Origin: Galaxea fascicularis
Taxonomy: Eukaryota > Cnidaria > Anthozoa > Scleractinia > Euphylliidae
Reading direction: 5' to 3'
Length of the DNA: 64,000 bases
Assembly: GCA_948470475.1 (NCBI GenBank)
Contig: OX419343.1
Location: 17,120,147-17,184,146, forward strand
The position numbers and the translations under genes are program-made. The notes under the pieces were generated by a model, which ran no database searches, had not been told where the DNA came from, and was given only the letters and a program-made list of their open reading frames with translations. Positions 37,037 through 48,699 of the stretch are shown here, one piece after another (within the stretch, counting starts at the first letter, position 1; every line of letters begins with the position of its first letter).

Positions 37037-40000
37037 TGAGTTTTTCAGGCTTCTTCTTTCCAGTTGCTTAAATTGGAAAATTTACTGCGACGATCATTCT
37101 TCACTGCATCTACCGCAGTACAAATATGAATTATTTCATACATATACCTCACATAGTAAAAACTATCTAACATAATCAGCATGCACACTTACCCTAAAAG
37201 AAATTTCCAGATTCTCTCCACCCCAGATATCCATTCCTGTGTCATAAGTCCCTATTTCCTCAAAATAACTTTTATCAATGGAGAACAGTCCTCCAGCCAT
37301 CACTGGTGTCCTGGGAAAAGGTAAATATAATCCTTAGTGTGGTTCTTGTATTTTTTTTGGCAGTGAAACTGTTTTCTGTTGGAAGGGAATTTTAACTTGT
37401 ACTTTTGACAGTTTTTTGTCTTTATAATTTACAATTTGCCAAGTGGACTGTAAGTTAAAATAATTGTGCCATTCAAACAAATTAAACTCTGTGTCCTCTA
37501 TGGGACTTGAAACCATGTCCTTCTAGTCAACATGCAGTTTATTTTCAGCACAGCAGGAAAAATGATCACATGGCCATGAATTATGCAAGATTGGTTTGCA
37601 TATGCTGGTACTTTTCACCTCAGAGGGCTGTCAGGTGAAAGGAGAAATTTATATTTTAAAAATCACTCTAAGGTTAATACTACTATGAGAAATTCTAAAA
37701 TCAGTGCAAAACAGTTATTCCAAGTTTTGATTGAACATTGAAATGAAAAGTGATGTAACAATGTGCGGTTCCAGGAAAAATTTAGACCTCTCTCATAGAA
37801 GGTTTATTGGTTTACACCCCCACCCCTCTGGAAATTCCAATTTAACTCCATACTCTTGTTGAAAATTATTTGCTTTTGCCATACCCTCCCCCTAGGAATT
37901 TCCAATGACCTTCCTTTTGTTTATGGGCCCTTGGACACCAAGAATGATACAAAATAAAGGTGAGAACACTGCAGTCAATTTCAATGTCATGCATCCTAAT
38001 GGAAATAAAGTGTTTACTTCTACGAAAGCAAAGAGCACATTTGCCTTCACAACAGGCTCCTGTTCAAAATGTCAGCTCCTGAGTCACATTACAGCAGCTA
38101 GCCTACAACCAGGCATTGATAGACATCAGTGTGGGTGTTGCTGTTCACACTTCCACACTGATGCAGTACCACAGTTTGTAAGGAAACCAACAGCCTCGTG
38201 TTTTTTAAAAAATATCCATGCCTTGTACAAGCAGCTAATAAATTATGACTTGTTGTTTCTTCTACAAGACATGGAATTACATAAGTTTAGTTCTTACACA
38301 CACTACTAACCTTATACCATCTGTTACATCTTTGCGTCTCTCCATCTCATACTGTGGCACAGGCTTCCAACCAAACTCCAGCCGCCAGCGGAAAACACCT
38401 CTATGGAAAGGTTCTGGCACAGCATGGTAATAAAAGTTCTGATCACTAATTTCATCAATGACAGGCATAACTACATTGGAACGATTTTCAGCAATCCTTG
38501 CCAGGAGTGGCACCAGCCAGCCTTTAGAACATTCACAATGTGCATCCAAAAATGTCAGAACATCTCCTGTAGCTTCTGATGCTCCTTTAAGCCGTGCCCG
38601 AATAAGACCTTCTCTTTTTGAAAGTCTTATGATCCGGATAATTTTTAAATCAGCTACATAATTTTCAAGCTTTGTCTTAAGTTCATCTGCAAGTAAACAA
38701 CACATTGAAGCACTGGATTAGGGATTGGGCAGCACTTTAACTGGCAATGGAAATCCATCTGAAGAACACAGGTTTTACACACCAATGACGTACCAGTCAG
38801 GGGTTTCAATAATTTTTTAAATAGCTGTCTGAGCTAGCTAAAGTAAGCAGCAACCTGATTAATTTTGTTACTCATTTCAGTGAAATCTAGACAAAGTAGG
38901 CGATGGTGAGAGGTAAATTCTGAGAAAGATGGCGGTAGTTTTCGCCGGTTGCTGACTTCTAATGAAACCCCTGACCAGTACATTAGGTCAGCAGGTTAAG
39001 GCAAAAGTTCAGTTCTCCTGCCATCGTTCTTTTATGAGGGTGTGTAGAAAAGAACCAAACTATGATAAGTGTACTGTTGTTTTCTCACCAGAGAGATGCT
39101 GTAACCCAAGGGGGTATTCCTGGGGGTTTTTGGTGTGGTATAAAACCCAGTCTTCTACATGCTGACCCTACTCCCCCATTTCCTAAACCTATTTTCCACA
39201 CCCATTTTCACAAATTTAGAAATTCCCTGGTCAGATATGCTGAAGCTTAATTAAGTTTGGCATCAGTTCAAGATTAGTCCATGGATGGTTTGAATGTTTC
39301 AGCATTGTCTGGGGGAAAAGGGGGACTTGAAAACAAAATAGCAGTAAAGCAGATCATGTATTGCTGTTATAAGGATAGAAGTATGCAGTGAATTTACTAG
39401 TTTTTGCTCAAGCTTGACAAGTGTCAAAGGTCTCATGACCCTCAAGGTTAACTTTCTAAAACACTACTTAAGGGTAGGAGCAGCAAATATCCACTCCTCT
39501 ACGGTTTAAATATCAAGGCTGTGTGACTCAATAACATGATCCATATGTAGGTGGCACACCTCTTTCACTTGCGTCATCTACTAATATGATTTCCTTGAGT
39601 AACTGTGGAGGCGTTCTGTTGATTACACTGTGTACAGTTCTGAGTAAAGTAGACCATGCCTCATTATGAAAACAAATTATTACAGAACTGGTAGGAAGTG
39701 GAAGAGCATATTTCTTTGACTTGCACCTGTCAAAAGAAAGAAAAGGTATGTAGCTAAGACAAAGGCTGATTCATGCCTTGAAGTATTTACATATAATAAC
39801 TTCATTAATGTGTTAAGTTACTAAACATAATAACTAAAGAAAAATGGGATATACCTAAAGTAAGTGACTCAACATTAATAATTATTTAAAGATCATTCTG
39901 ATTTAGAGATCAATTGAGTTAGTGTTTATACAAACACTAACACTAAACACTAAACACTAAACACTAACTCCTTTGACTTCCACTAACTACTGTGCCGGCA

Positions 40001-41402
40001 GAAGTTCCTTGATTGCAAGATCGCAAACTGGAAAGACTGCCAACCAAATTCAACATCTATTCCTTCCAAAATATAATTTTGCTTTTTCTGTGAAGGCATT
40101 TATGCATTTGATATCTGGGCAATTACATGCTATAGGAAGCTAGTTATGAGGGGATTTAGCCGAGAAGATTTCAAGTCCCCTTTGGATGCGATCAGGCGTA
40201 ACTACCGATTTCGATCTTTGAAAATTCACGTGCCAAACCGTCGTGTGCATTGGCCCAGCACATCAGCTTTGTAATTTATTTTAAAATCGCTCAAACCTGT
40301 ATTCTTCGCTATTATAGCACATACTCTGAACAAATAGGAAGGAAAAGCAATTGTTTACTTGTAAAAAGACTGAATGTTAAAACAACACGAAAATAATTTG
40401 TTGCGTGACAGATAGGAAACCATTCATTGCCTGTGGATTCTGTGGTGAAGAACTCGCTTGTGATTGGTTACAACACAATAAACATTCCAGACATATTTTA
40501 GGTGTACACGCCAATATAATCACCACTGTAAATTCTACTAGATAAATTTTTTTCATACTGCCTGAAAAGTTAAAGCATTTAGGGAGCTTTCCAATAAAGA
40601 CATAAAAACAGTAGGTCACTGAATTAGTTTTTCAGATAATTTACAAAAACTGACATTTAGAGGACCTTTGTGTGGACCTGAGGCGTTGCCATGGTAACCG
40701 ATATGACGTCACAAGCACCCTTAACATAAAGCCCAACAATAGACTTCCAAGGAGACATATAGTTTGCCTACACCATTAAATATCCTTCTTCGTAACCCTT
40801 CATCGTTTGGCAAACACTACATCAACGAAAAACTCTTTCGAGCCTCCTTAATTTAATAACAATAAGTTATTTATAGGCGAAATATCCATAAAAACTCAGC
40901 AGACAGAACAAGACGTTTTTCAGGCCAAACAAGAATTCTAAAATATTTTCAACCCAGTGACCCGTTCAAACAAACACCACCCGAAAAATGCGCAGCACTA
41001 ATCGTCCACTTGAGACACTGTTTTGGAACTACAACGAAACTAATTTAAAAGTAATGTTACAATGTGCTAATCTTACTTGGAATTCCGCACATCACGGAGG
41101 TTCCGTTCAAGCGAAATCTTGTCGCTGGCGACGCGATTAAAAGCATGATCGCTAAACCCTTGTTCTTCCCTTTTCTTTTCCAAAAAGTTCAGAGACACCC
41201 CAGCGCCCCATTCACCGGGTCTGTCCGGATCTCTGTCTGGTGTCGCATCGTACATCAGCAGGTTGTAAATTGTTCCCTCGCCCGGAACATAAGGGTCTGT
41301 TAAGAGTTCACCGCTAAAGATAAAGTACGTGGCTAAATATATCCACAAAGAGGAGGCTATAACCACACAGTAGAAAACTATACGTCGCTTTGGAATGATC
41401 AT
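32797..41402 (-). CDS. GALNT: Polypeptide N-acetylgalactosaminyltransferase (GALNT gene B), 8 exons, 559 aa
   Basis: This is a second Golgi O-GalNAc transferase, a tandem paralogue of GALNT A. Minus-strand exons: 41402-41077, 39726-39560, 38686-38311, 37310-37193, 35302-34970, 33556-33458, 33347-33225, 32934-32797; sum 1680 nt with consistent phases, the same phases as gene A. A membrane anchor is at about residues 8-30. The stem is much shorter than in gene A. Catalytic motifs: [22 protein letters not shown] (DAH 212-214) and [13 protein letters not shown] (WGGEN 319-323). The lectin domain is about 441-559, ending with a DVCIDRG...QFWEF repeat. The intron after exon 7 needs a GC donor (AAG|GCAGGA); a GT donor at 33171 would shift the last exon out of frame and lose the final lectin repeat. 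A second first exon lies upstream (44717-45240). Confidence 0.9.
33670..33787. repeat. (GAC)n/(GAT)n microsatellite
   Basis: About 118 bp of near-perfect GAC units with a few GAT units, in the GALNT B intron between exons 5 and 6. It gives a long poly-Asp frame that I do not take as coding. Confidence 0.95.
35936..35987. repeat. (AAC)n(AAT)n microsatellite
   Basis: AAC units run into AAT units in the GALNT B intron between exons 4 and 5, about 120 bp before the tRNA repeat block. Confidence 0.9.
36184..36255 (-). tRNA. tRNA-like gene, copy 1 (predicted Thr, anticodon GGT)
   Basis: 72 nt with a paired 7-bp acceptor stem, D arm (GCTC/GAGC), T arm (ACGGG/CCCGT) and TTCGAAT loop. The A box TAGCTCAGTTGG and B box GGTTCGAATCC are intact, and a T6 run lies just downstream. 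The anticodon position reads GGT. Base 33 is C instead of T and pair 31-39 is mismatched, so a working tRNA is uncertain. It is the inverted copy. Confidence 0.75.
36462..36533 (+). tRNA. tRNA-like gene, copy 2 (predicted Thr, anticodon GGT)
   Basis: Same 72 nt as copy 1, in plus orientation, with intact A and B boxes and a T6 run six bases after the acceptor end. The same atypical anticodon loop is present. Confidence 0.75.
36713..36784 (+). tRNA. tRNA-like gene, copy 3 (predicted Thr, anticodon GGT)
   Basis: Identical in the tRNA body to copy 2, 251 bp downstream, with a T6 run after it. Confidence 0.75.
36964..37035 (+). tRNA. tRNA-like gene, copy 4 (predicted Thr, anticodon GGT)
   Basis: Identical in the tRNA body, another 251 bp downstream. 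Its trailing terminator is T5 after a single T-to-G change. Confidence 0.75.
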
Positions 41403-41905
41403 TTCTGTGGCTTAAAGTAACAAAACCGATGCTTTGTTCGAGAGCTTAGCTTCAGGAACACGTACCCAGTCCAAACATCGTACGGATCACGCCATTAACC
41501 AGCATTAACCAGTGACCCGTTCTCGCCACGCAAAATAGTCGCCAACGACAAGACTTAGCTGTGTTATCCCTCCGCTGCGTAAAGAAAACATGAACTCAGA
41601 AATGTGAAAGAAGATGTCCACATAAAACTTTCTGTTCGAAAGCAAGGCCTGCAACACCATGGGGAGCTAATTCGAGAGCCTACGTTCCATACACCCAGCG
41701 GTTGGACAACTGTGGGAGGAGAAGTGGTAGGGAGGGAGGGGTAGGGGGCAGCCGTTAGTCTCCCAAGATCTGGAAACTTCTCAAGACTCCCAAGAACCTT
41801 ACTGCACATTCCTCCACACGAGCAAAACTAATTTTAGACATAACCAAAACGATACAACAAGGGAGGATTCGTAAAATTGTGGGAGAGAATGCATTTTGGA
41901 ATTAT

Positions 41906-42142
41906 AAGGGGAAGCAGTGGTGAGAGCACTCGCCTCCCACCAATATGGCCAAGGTTCGATTCCTGGTCTCGGCGTCATATGTGGGTTGAGTTTGTTGTTG
42001 GTCCTCTTCTCTGCTCCGAGAGGTTTTTCTCCGGTAACTCCGGATTTCCCCTTTCCGCAAAAACCAACACTTTCCAAATTCCAATTCGATCCGGTTACAG
42101 TGGATGATAAGAGCCTCTACGTGGATGTCCACTGTTAACCCG

Positions 42143-42173
<31 letters not shown>

Positions 42174-42188
42174 TTATTATTATTATTA
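41906..42188 (+). repeat. tRNA-derived SINE with ATT tail
   Basis: The head has an A-box-like GTGGTGAGAGCACT and a perfect B box GGTTCGATTCC. It is followed by a body with CTCTGCTCCGAGAGGTTTTT and CTCCGGTAACTCCGG, and ends in a run of ATT units. Head, conserved body and simple-repeat tail are the SINE layout; the body resembles one I recall in SINEs of many invertebrates. It lies between the two alternative first exons of GALNT B. Confidence 0.65.
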
Positions 42189-42358
42189 CGTCCTATTTTT
42201 TTCATAACCTGCAAAAATATTTTAAAAAACTGTACAAAAATATTTAGACTAATACATGTATCAAAGATATAATAAAAGAAAGATAAATAAACAAATGTGC
42301 ATAAAACTACATCCTGCGAGATCAAAGTCTTTTCCGTTATCCTAATCTATCATGAGGG

Positions 42359-42359
<1 letters not shown>

Positions 42360-42393
<34 letters not shown>
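42360..42393. repeat. (ATT)n microsatellite
   Basis: Perfect ATT run of about 34 bp in the GALNT B first-exon region. Confidence 0.9.
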
Positions 42394-42891
42394 GCTATTA
42401 TACCTTTAGTTCATTTTATACAATTCTATTTTCTTTACTTACTGATCTATTTTGTTTCATTCTTATTCTAGTTAATTGTAATTCAGTATTAAGTAATCAA
42501 ACTTTATTGAGAAACAAAACTCGAATGTTACATTTATATGGTAGAAGAAATTGCTCCTTAAAAGTCATCATCATCATCAATATAATAACAATAACAATAA
42601 TAATTTTAAACATTTTCAACTCAGAAAAATACTGTATTATGCACACTACATTAAAATTCTTAAAAAGTAAAAATAACTTAACCTTACAAAAAGAGATAGA
42701 AATAGATATCATTAATAATAAAAGTTCAAAATTCTATAAAATTACGAATTCCATGATGCAGAGATATTAAAATCAAACAATCGAATTATACTAATGACGG
42801 CTAAACCAGTGTCCATAAAACGCCCTAAATATAAAAGCATATAGACCGCGTATTTCAGATATCAGCACCAGCTACATTTATTTTACAGTCT

Positions 42892-43781
42892 TTATTTTAC
42901 AGATTGCTCTATCTTCCTGCGAAACGGCGTTCGCGAACCTCTAACGCATGCATGTACCGATCTTAAGAGTTCAAACGAAATCTGTGTCCTGAGCCAAGTG
43001 ATTACAACATGATAATGCTCGGTATCCTTCTGAGCTATCTTGTCTGCAAGATGCTTTAAGAACCGCTGACACTCGTTTCCCATTCCGCCATTGGTTCCAA
43101 ACACTAAAGGCGTAAACGAACCCATTTCTACATCTAACACCCGCTGCTGGTATTTGCGCTTCTTCTCTTCTTCTTGCTCCTTGAACACTTCCGATGCTGG
43201 CTTGCTCTGGTAACACTTGGAGTTGACGTGCGTAACTCTGACATCAAAAAATGCCGTAACTCCTCTTGCCCAGAACCCTCCCGCTTTGATGTCCAACCTC
43301 GCCTCACAACTTGTAACAGCGCTCCTCAAATGAAATTGCTCGTTGTCCAGGGGTTGAAGGCGTAGTTCGATTTCGACATTATTGCAGATCTTGTCGATGA
43401 ATGTCGTTAACAAGTTCCGTACACCGTCATGTCTCTGCGCTACAACCCCCCCCCCCCCCTTTTTACAAGAGAGGGCATGACCAACGGTGAATTTACCCCC
43501 ATATATGCAATGACTTGGTAAATCGACTAAGGGCAAGTCATAACGTAAGCGTAGCGGGTCTCTGAACTCTTGCTTGTTCAGGGCTAAACCCTGTCTGCGA
43601 GAGGCATCGTATTCAGCCAAGAACTTGCGCCTTTGTCCCTCGATTGATTAACCAGTCGCAGCAGGCCTGGGGAGAGGCTTGAATCAATGCTATCCATTTT
43701 CTCTTTGGCACTTGCTCTCTTAAGTGATTGTTGATGCCTCTTTATAATTAGCTCCTCCGTAGATCTTTCTCCTAGCACCAT
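42892..43781 (-). pseudogene. Cnidarian repeat-derived ORF fragment (frameshifted)
   Basis: A 242-codon frame (43620-42892) continues an upstream frame (43781-43584) after a shift near 43600. Upstream pieces read ATLSPG-type LSPGLLRLVNQSRDKGASSW. Downstream pieces include GHALSCKKGG, AQRHDGVRNLLTTFIDKICN, EARLDIKAGGFWARGVTAFF and FDVRV, then a C-terminus with FGTNGGMGNECQRFLKHLAD. I recall this as a high-copy coral protein family linked to retroelements, with a possible nuclease-like ARLDI/FFDVRV core; that assignment is not secure. A C13 run (43447-43460) encodes extra glycines and may be an expansion. Antisense status: same strand as GALNT B, within its upstream first intron. Confidence 0.55.
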
Positions 43782-43873
43782 GATGGAACTCTGTGATATA
43801 ATAGAATCTACGTGCGCGGTGGTTTTTAGTCTCGAGGCAGCAAACTGCTGTGGTGCCTCGGATTTCAGATCAG

Positions 43874-43880
43874 ATTATTA

Positions 43881-43945
<65 letters not shown>
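43874..43945. repeat. (ATT)n microsatellite
   Basis: About 70 bp of ATT units just upstream of the repeat-derived ORF fragment. Confidence 0.9.
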
Positions 43946-43949
<4 letters not shown>

Positions 43950-44332
43950 AGGTCTTTTTAATTTGTACGGTGTTCACCGGGCCGTGATAGCAAACAATTG
44001 AGGAAACAAACTTTGGTGTTGTTGTTTATCATGCTGTACAAGGGGATCTTAAATTTTAAGACCTTGATTATTAATTATGGTAATGATGGTAATGATGGTT
44101 TATGATGGTAATAACAACTGCTAAGTTTGGTGTGGAAAACCGTTTCATGGTGAAAATCCGCTCATACAGTACGATCCTAAGTTCATTAGCTACCAGTTTC
44201 TCTAGTTGCAGTTTGTTATCCCGCTTAAGGAGGTTCTGTTTTCATGATCAGAATGAGGAAGGAAGAGACGTGACAGGGATTTGATTCAAGTAACTTGAAA
44301 AACTGAGCATCATAAAGTACATGCTATTCTTC

Positions 44333-44599
44333 TTTGATCAGTCCAGCTCTAACAAGAGAGGACCCCATCCTCTCTTGGTTCCAACTATAAGTGAAATCGT
44401 GTCTTATCTTGAACTCAAATTTGATCAGAGTCAAGTTCCAACAAGAGAGGACCCCATCCTCTCTTGGTTCTAACTATTAGTGAAATCTTGTCTTATCTTG
44501 AACTCAAATTTGATCAGTCCAGTTCCAACAAGAGAGGACCCCATCCTCTCTTGGTTCTAATTATTAGTGAAATCTTGTCTTATCTTGAACTCAAATTTG
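44333..44599. repeat. Three tandem units of about 88 bp
   Basis: AACAAGAGAG recurs at 44351, 44440 and 44527 (periods 89 and 87). Each unit contains the palindrome CAAGAGAGGACC...CCTCTCTTG and the string CTTATCTTGAACTCAAATTT. It lies about 120 bp 3' of the donor of the upstream GALNT B first exon. Confidence 0.9.
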
Positions 44600-44716
44600 T
44601 CACTGGAATTAAAGTTTGTCACTCAGTTTAAACGCATAAGAGGTTGGTGCTAGGGATGTAAAAGTTAAGGTCAGGGTTTAGTAAGTAAGCTACGGTAAGC
44701 TACCCTATCGACTCAC

Positions 44717-45240
44717 CCACTGTTCCTGTGATCCCGTAATTTACGGTGCAGAGAGATCATATCACTTGCCACACGGTTAAATGAATGTTGGTCAAACCCT
44801 TCATCCTCTTCATTTTTCCGTGAGACCGGTACAGAGACACCTTCTCCGCCAGCGCCTGGACCCTTCAGCTTAGTCCCCCGGGGGAATCTCTCATAATTTG
44901 CTGTGATGAACACAGTTCTCTTTGGAGAGTTATTTGAGATCCTAACACCTTTATTGAGGCCAGTTCCTATGTCAAACTGGCTGCGATCTTTTGTCTCACT
45001 TGGTTTGTCCTGTTTATCACCCCTCTTAGAAGACTTCTCGGCAGACTTGTTTTGCCGTAACTGCGCGTCAACATTTGGTCTTTGTAGCGGAGCAAGTTCT
45101 TCGGGCGTCCGTGTCTTAACTTCAATGCTGACTTCCAGAGACTGTGTGAGGAAAAAGGAGACTGTTCCAAGAATCCAACACACGGAAGTCACAACAACTG
45201 TATAGTAAACCAATCTTCTCCTAGAAACAAGCCGTGCCAT
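44717..45240 (-). CDS. GALNT: Alternative first exon of GALNT gene B (174 codons)
   Basis: The frame starts at ATG 45240 and ends in phase 2 at a GTGAGT donor after RDHRNSG. It encodes an anchor near residues 9-31 (LVYYTVVVTSVCWILGTVSF), a long stem and the GALNT-type junction FNRVASDMISLHRKL. Anchor and junction resemble those of the 41402-41077 exon, so one is a duplicate of the other. No second set of downstream exons exists nearby; the phase fits the 39726 acceptor, giving a 625-aa isoform. It could instead be a leftover of a lost gene copy. Transcript evidence is absent. Confidence 0.7.
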
Positions 45241-46644
45241 GATTCGTCACTATGATGAGCAATTTTAACGCCAGGCATCGTTATCTCCCCATGGCTGATT
45301 CACAGATAGAGTCCAAAAACAGGTCTTTAGAAAAATAAATAAATTTGTAGATAATAAAAAAGTTCGACTTGACCAACAAACTCGAGCCACTTGAGCGAAC
45401 AATGCTAGCTCCGTGGTAGGTCACGTGTGACAACAGGTAGATGCTGCCCACCTGTGCGCGCGAACTCGATACCCGCCAGGCCACAAGTCAACTGCATTGA
45501 ATCTATCGCTTTCACATCAATGCCTGTTTCGATACTGCTCTGGCAAAGTGCATTACAACTGCATGACGTTTAACACGACTACGTTGGTTCGGGCCTCGGT
45601 GAAAGCAGTCACTCTAATTTTACATGTGGGTGTTATTTGACCTGTAACAGCTAGGGTCAAGTTTTTAGTTTATCCGAAGACCACAGCCGTTAATTGTCAA
45701 GTGCTTCCCTCTCAAAGTTAACGAGAGCCAATGAAGCTGTTCACTAATTAATTTTTCAACACTATTTAAGTTGATGACAGGTTGGCACTCCGGGGTCTTC
45801 AAAGGTTACGGTTTTTTTTGACCACAAATCAACTTCATAAGATATATCATGGGATATGCACTTCCTTCGGATTCGAGTTTTCAACACTTGAACACTAAAC
45901 CTTTCAGAGATCGCTGCTCTCAACGTAACGAACCATTATTTTTGTGAGCCGATTTATTGGCCAAAGACATTCTGATATGAAAGTGCATGAGTCTGGAGTC
46001 TAACATTGAGCTGTGATTTGGTGGACTAACTACTGCAAACGGGTAATTCTAGTCTAAAACGGGGATGGCCAGTCTCCTCTACCTGTTACGAAAATTGAAA
46101 TAGTGTAAAGAAGGAATGGTGAAGTCGAAATAAACTGACATGTAAAAGTAATTGTAATTTGTTTACCCACGTAACACCAAAGAGCTCGAGAGAACTCGTT
46201 CAAACATGTCCATGCATCCCAGATAGAATTGAAATTTGTAAATGTCGGTTTTTGGGGAGAGGGGAATGCTTTTGGATAGCTTGTTTCTATACGCCCTATC
46301 TTCATGAATATTCATATTTAAAAATAAGGACCAATAGGTAGTCATGAAGTGGCTTCCCAGGCTTTCGTTGCCGTCAAAAAAAAAAAAAGGAAAAACTGAA
46401 ATGTCGATAAGGTAAAAAGTAGTCGCCTCTTAAAAGTTGACCCTCACTGTTCTTGTTTACTCTACTGTGGACTAAAATACTTGGGTGATTAATCATAAAA
46501 TATAGAGGGGTATAGCGATAACTGATGTTTATCACCATAGAATGGATGGTGTACACCTTGTGTTTTGATTGGTCTAGACGCGTTCGCGATTAAAGTTTAG
46601 AAGCACAACTGACGTTATGGTTCAGAAGCGCATCACAAATGTTC

Positions 46645-46752
46645 TTTGATAGCGCACGGATGACGTCAAAAAGTGGTAAGAACATCGGCTCGTAGCGTAC
46701 TTCTTTATTCTTACCACACTTTGCCGTCATCCGTGCGTTATTAGAGCACACA
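46645..46752. repeat. Foldback element
   Basis: TAGCGCACGGATGACGTCAAA...GTGGTAAGAA and TTCTTACCACACTTTG...CGTCATCCGTGCG are inverse arms around a short centre. Confidence 0.6.
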
Positions 46753-48488
46753 CGCACTGCCAAATGGAATCTATTGTGTAAAAAGGGATGAAAGAAAGAT
46801 AACTAATTTACAGCTTTGAGTGATGGAACATGAACAAAGAGCGGATGAAAAGATCTCGAACTAATAGACCTGCACCATTATTACACAGCACGCAAAAGCT
46901 GTGCAAGTTGGGCTGAGCTTAGCGCTAACCGAGGTTTATTTTTATCCCAACAACACAACCCCCGTCCCGCAAATGACCATCATATACACGCCATGAGCGG
47001 GAAGATGTGAGTAGTGACTCATTCAGACCGTCTAAAGTAGGCAACTCAGAAATGAACAGGTCACTACTACAGATTAATTTTCCTTACTACCCCTCTTCCC
47101 TCTCATTCTATCTCCAAGTACCCACTCATTCCCATGACACACAAAATACAAAGCCGGTTTTTGCTGGGGGAAGAGTAAGCTGTGTTCCACTAAATGCACC
47201 TAGAGGATAGCCTCTTTCACATACCTTCTTTTGGCTCGTCACGCATTGCGTGAAGAAGGTCTGCGTTGGAGGCTGAGCAATTAGGCTTTGGACGTTCACC
47301 AATGACTCAGCGAAAGAGTGAGTTACTGTACTTCATCAATATGTAATTGCCCCACTTTTGAGTCACGACAGCGCATCAAGTACATGGTTAAATTACAATT
47401 AACACAGCGATTCAGCCAGTGCCTTTTATTCAGCAAGTTTTCTTCGTATGACAGCAATTACTATGCGATAACTATGAAATTGACTGTAAAGAGAAGACAG
47501 ACCAAGGCTCCAGTATCGCGCATGCGCACACGCCTGATCATATACGTTAAATTAATTCGCGAACTTTCGTGGGATGCCGAGCAGAAACTCTAAGCTCTAC
47601 AAATGGCTTCTTCGAAGTCATTTCTCAACGCTGAAAAGTAATTCGAATAGCAATCATCACATACAAAACAGCTCAAATCCAGCGAAGTTGTGTACGCGCT
47701 TTACTCCTGTATGACTTGTTTCAGTACAATAAGCAATTATTTTTATTTAAGCATCTCTTCAATTTAAGCAAATATTATTATTTAAGTAACTGGGCCCTTG
47801 GTGTACTGCCTGTACTGACTGAGACGACACAAAAACAAAATCACTATGGCCACGAAATTGGTGACGGAAAAATTTACGGACAGCTCATGGCCTCAGCAAA
47901 AAAATGAAATAACGATAATACTACCAAAAAAGCTAAAATAAATGAAAACAAAATGATTATATAAAACGAATGTAATCTTTAGGTAATGTGATAAAGTGTA
48001 GGACTGCCTAGATGGAAGTAGATTACAGGCCATCAAATCTGATCTCCAGAAATCAATAGTACCATTCTCATGGAATACCATATTTTCAGTAATTTGTGTA
48101 TTCTTCTTTGTATCACTGTTCATGATTTTCGTCTTCATGTTCAGTAACAATAACAAGGCAAGCTTTAAGCAATCCCCTCGGCATTCATTTTAAAAAGGTA
48201 AGCGAATACTTGTTTGATGTCATTCAGTTTTGACCACCAAGACCCTGATCTTTTATATTGAATGGTTACATGTTGACAGAAAATTTGGCACACCCAATTC
48301 ATTGTACCTTGCTTGTAAGTTTTGGATACAAAAAAGTGATTATGACTTCACCCAAAATAATTATTTAATTCTGTTTGCCCATACGTGTACCCACTAACCA
48401 TAAACAGCACACAACATTATGGTGTCAAACAAAAAAACTACCTACCCCACCCAATTAAATGCATTCTACAAACAAATTAGGGGGAGGG

Positions 48489-48699
48489 CCATTAAAAAAG
48501 TGATGTGGGAGGGGTGGGGGTCAGTGGCAAGAGCTTTTTCACCCATTGCTTGTGCAGGATATTTTTTCAGGTGAAGCCGTCTGTTTTGTCCTTGTCTTCT
48601 TTTTTTTTTTACACATTTTCTTGTGTCCTTTTTCCTTGTATGAATAATTGTTTTGGGGTCCCCCCCCCAAAAAAAAAAAAAAAATCACTTTTCTAATGG
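48489..48699. repeat. MITE with CCATTARAAAAGTGA ends
   Basis: CCATTAAAAAAGTGAT with a G-rich tract faces ATCACTTTTCTAATGG with a C/A-rich tract. It is non-coding. Confidence 0.5.

Larger units (their letters stand above)
36111..37150. mobile_element. tRNA-bearing repeat block: palindrome plus tandem array, 14-bp flanking repeat
   Basis: One unit in minus orientation (about 36111-36352) faces three plus units with a 251-bp period (TACAAATATG at 36370, 36621, 36872), then a start of a fourth (37119) that stops at 37150. Each full unit carries a tRNA-like gene. Copies are almost identical, so the array is young or kept uniform. ACATAGTAAAAACT occurs at 36097-36110 and 37151-37164, as expected for a target duplication around one insertion. 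It sits in the GALNT B intron between exons 4 and 5. Confidence 0.85.

Noticed and set aside
36111..37150. CRISPR-like regular spacing
   Set aside because: The repeat unit is 251 bp with a tRNA inside and no variable spacers; the host is a eukaryote.
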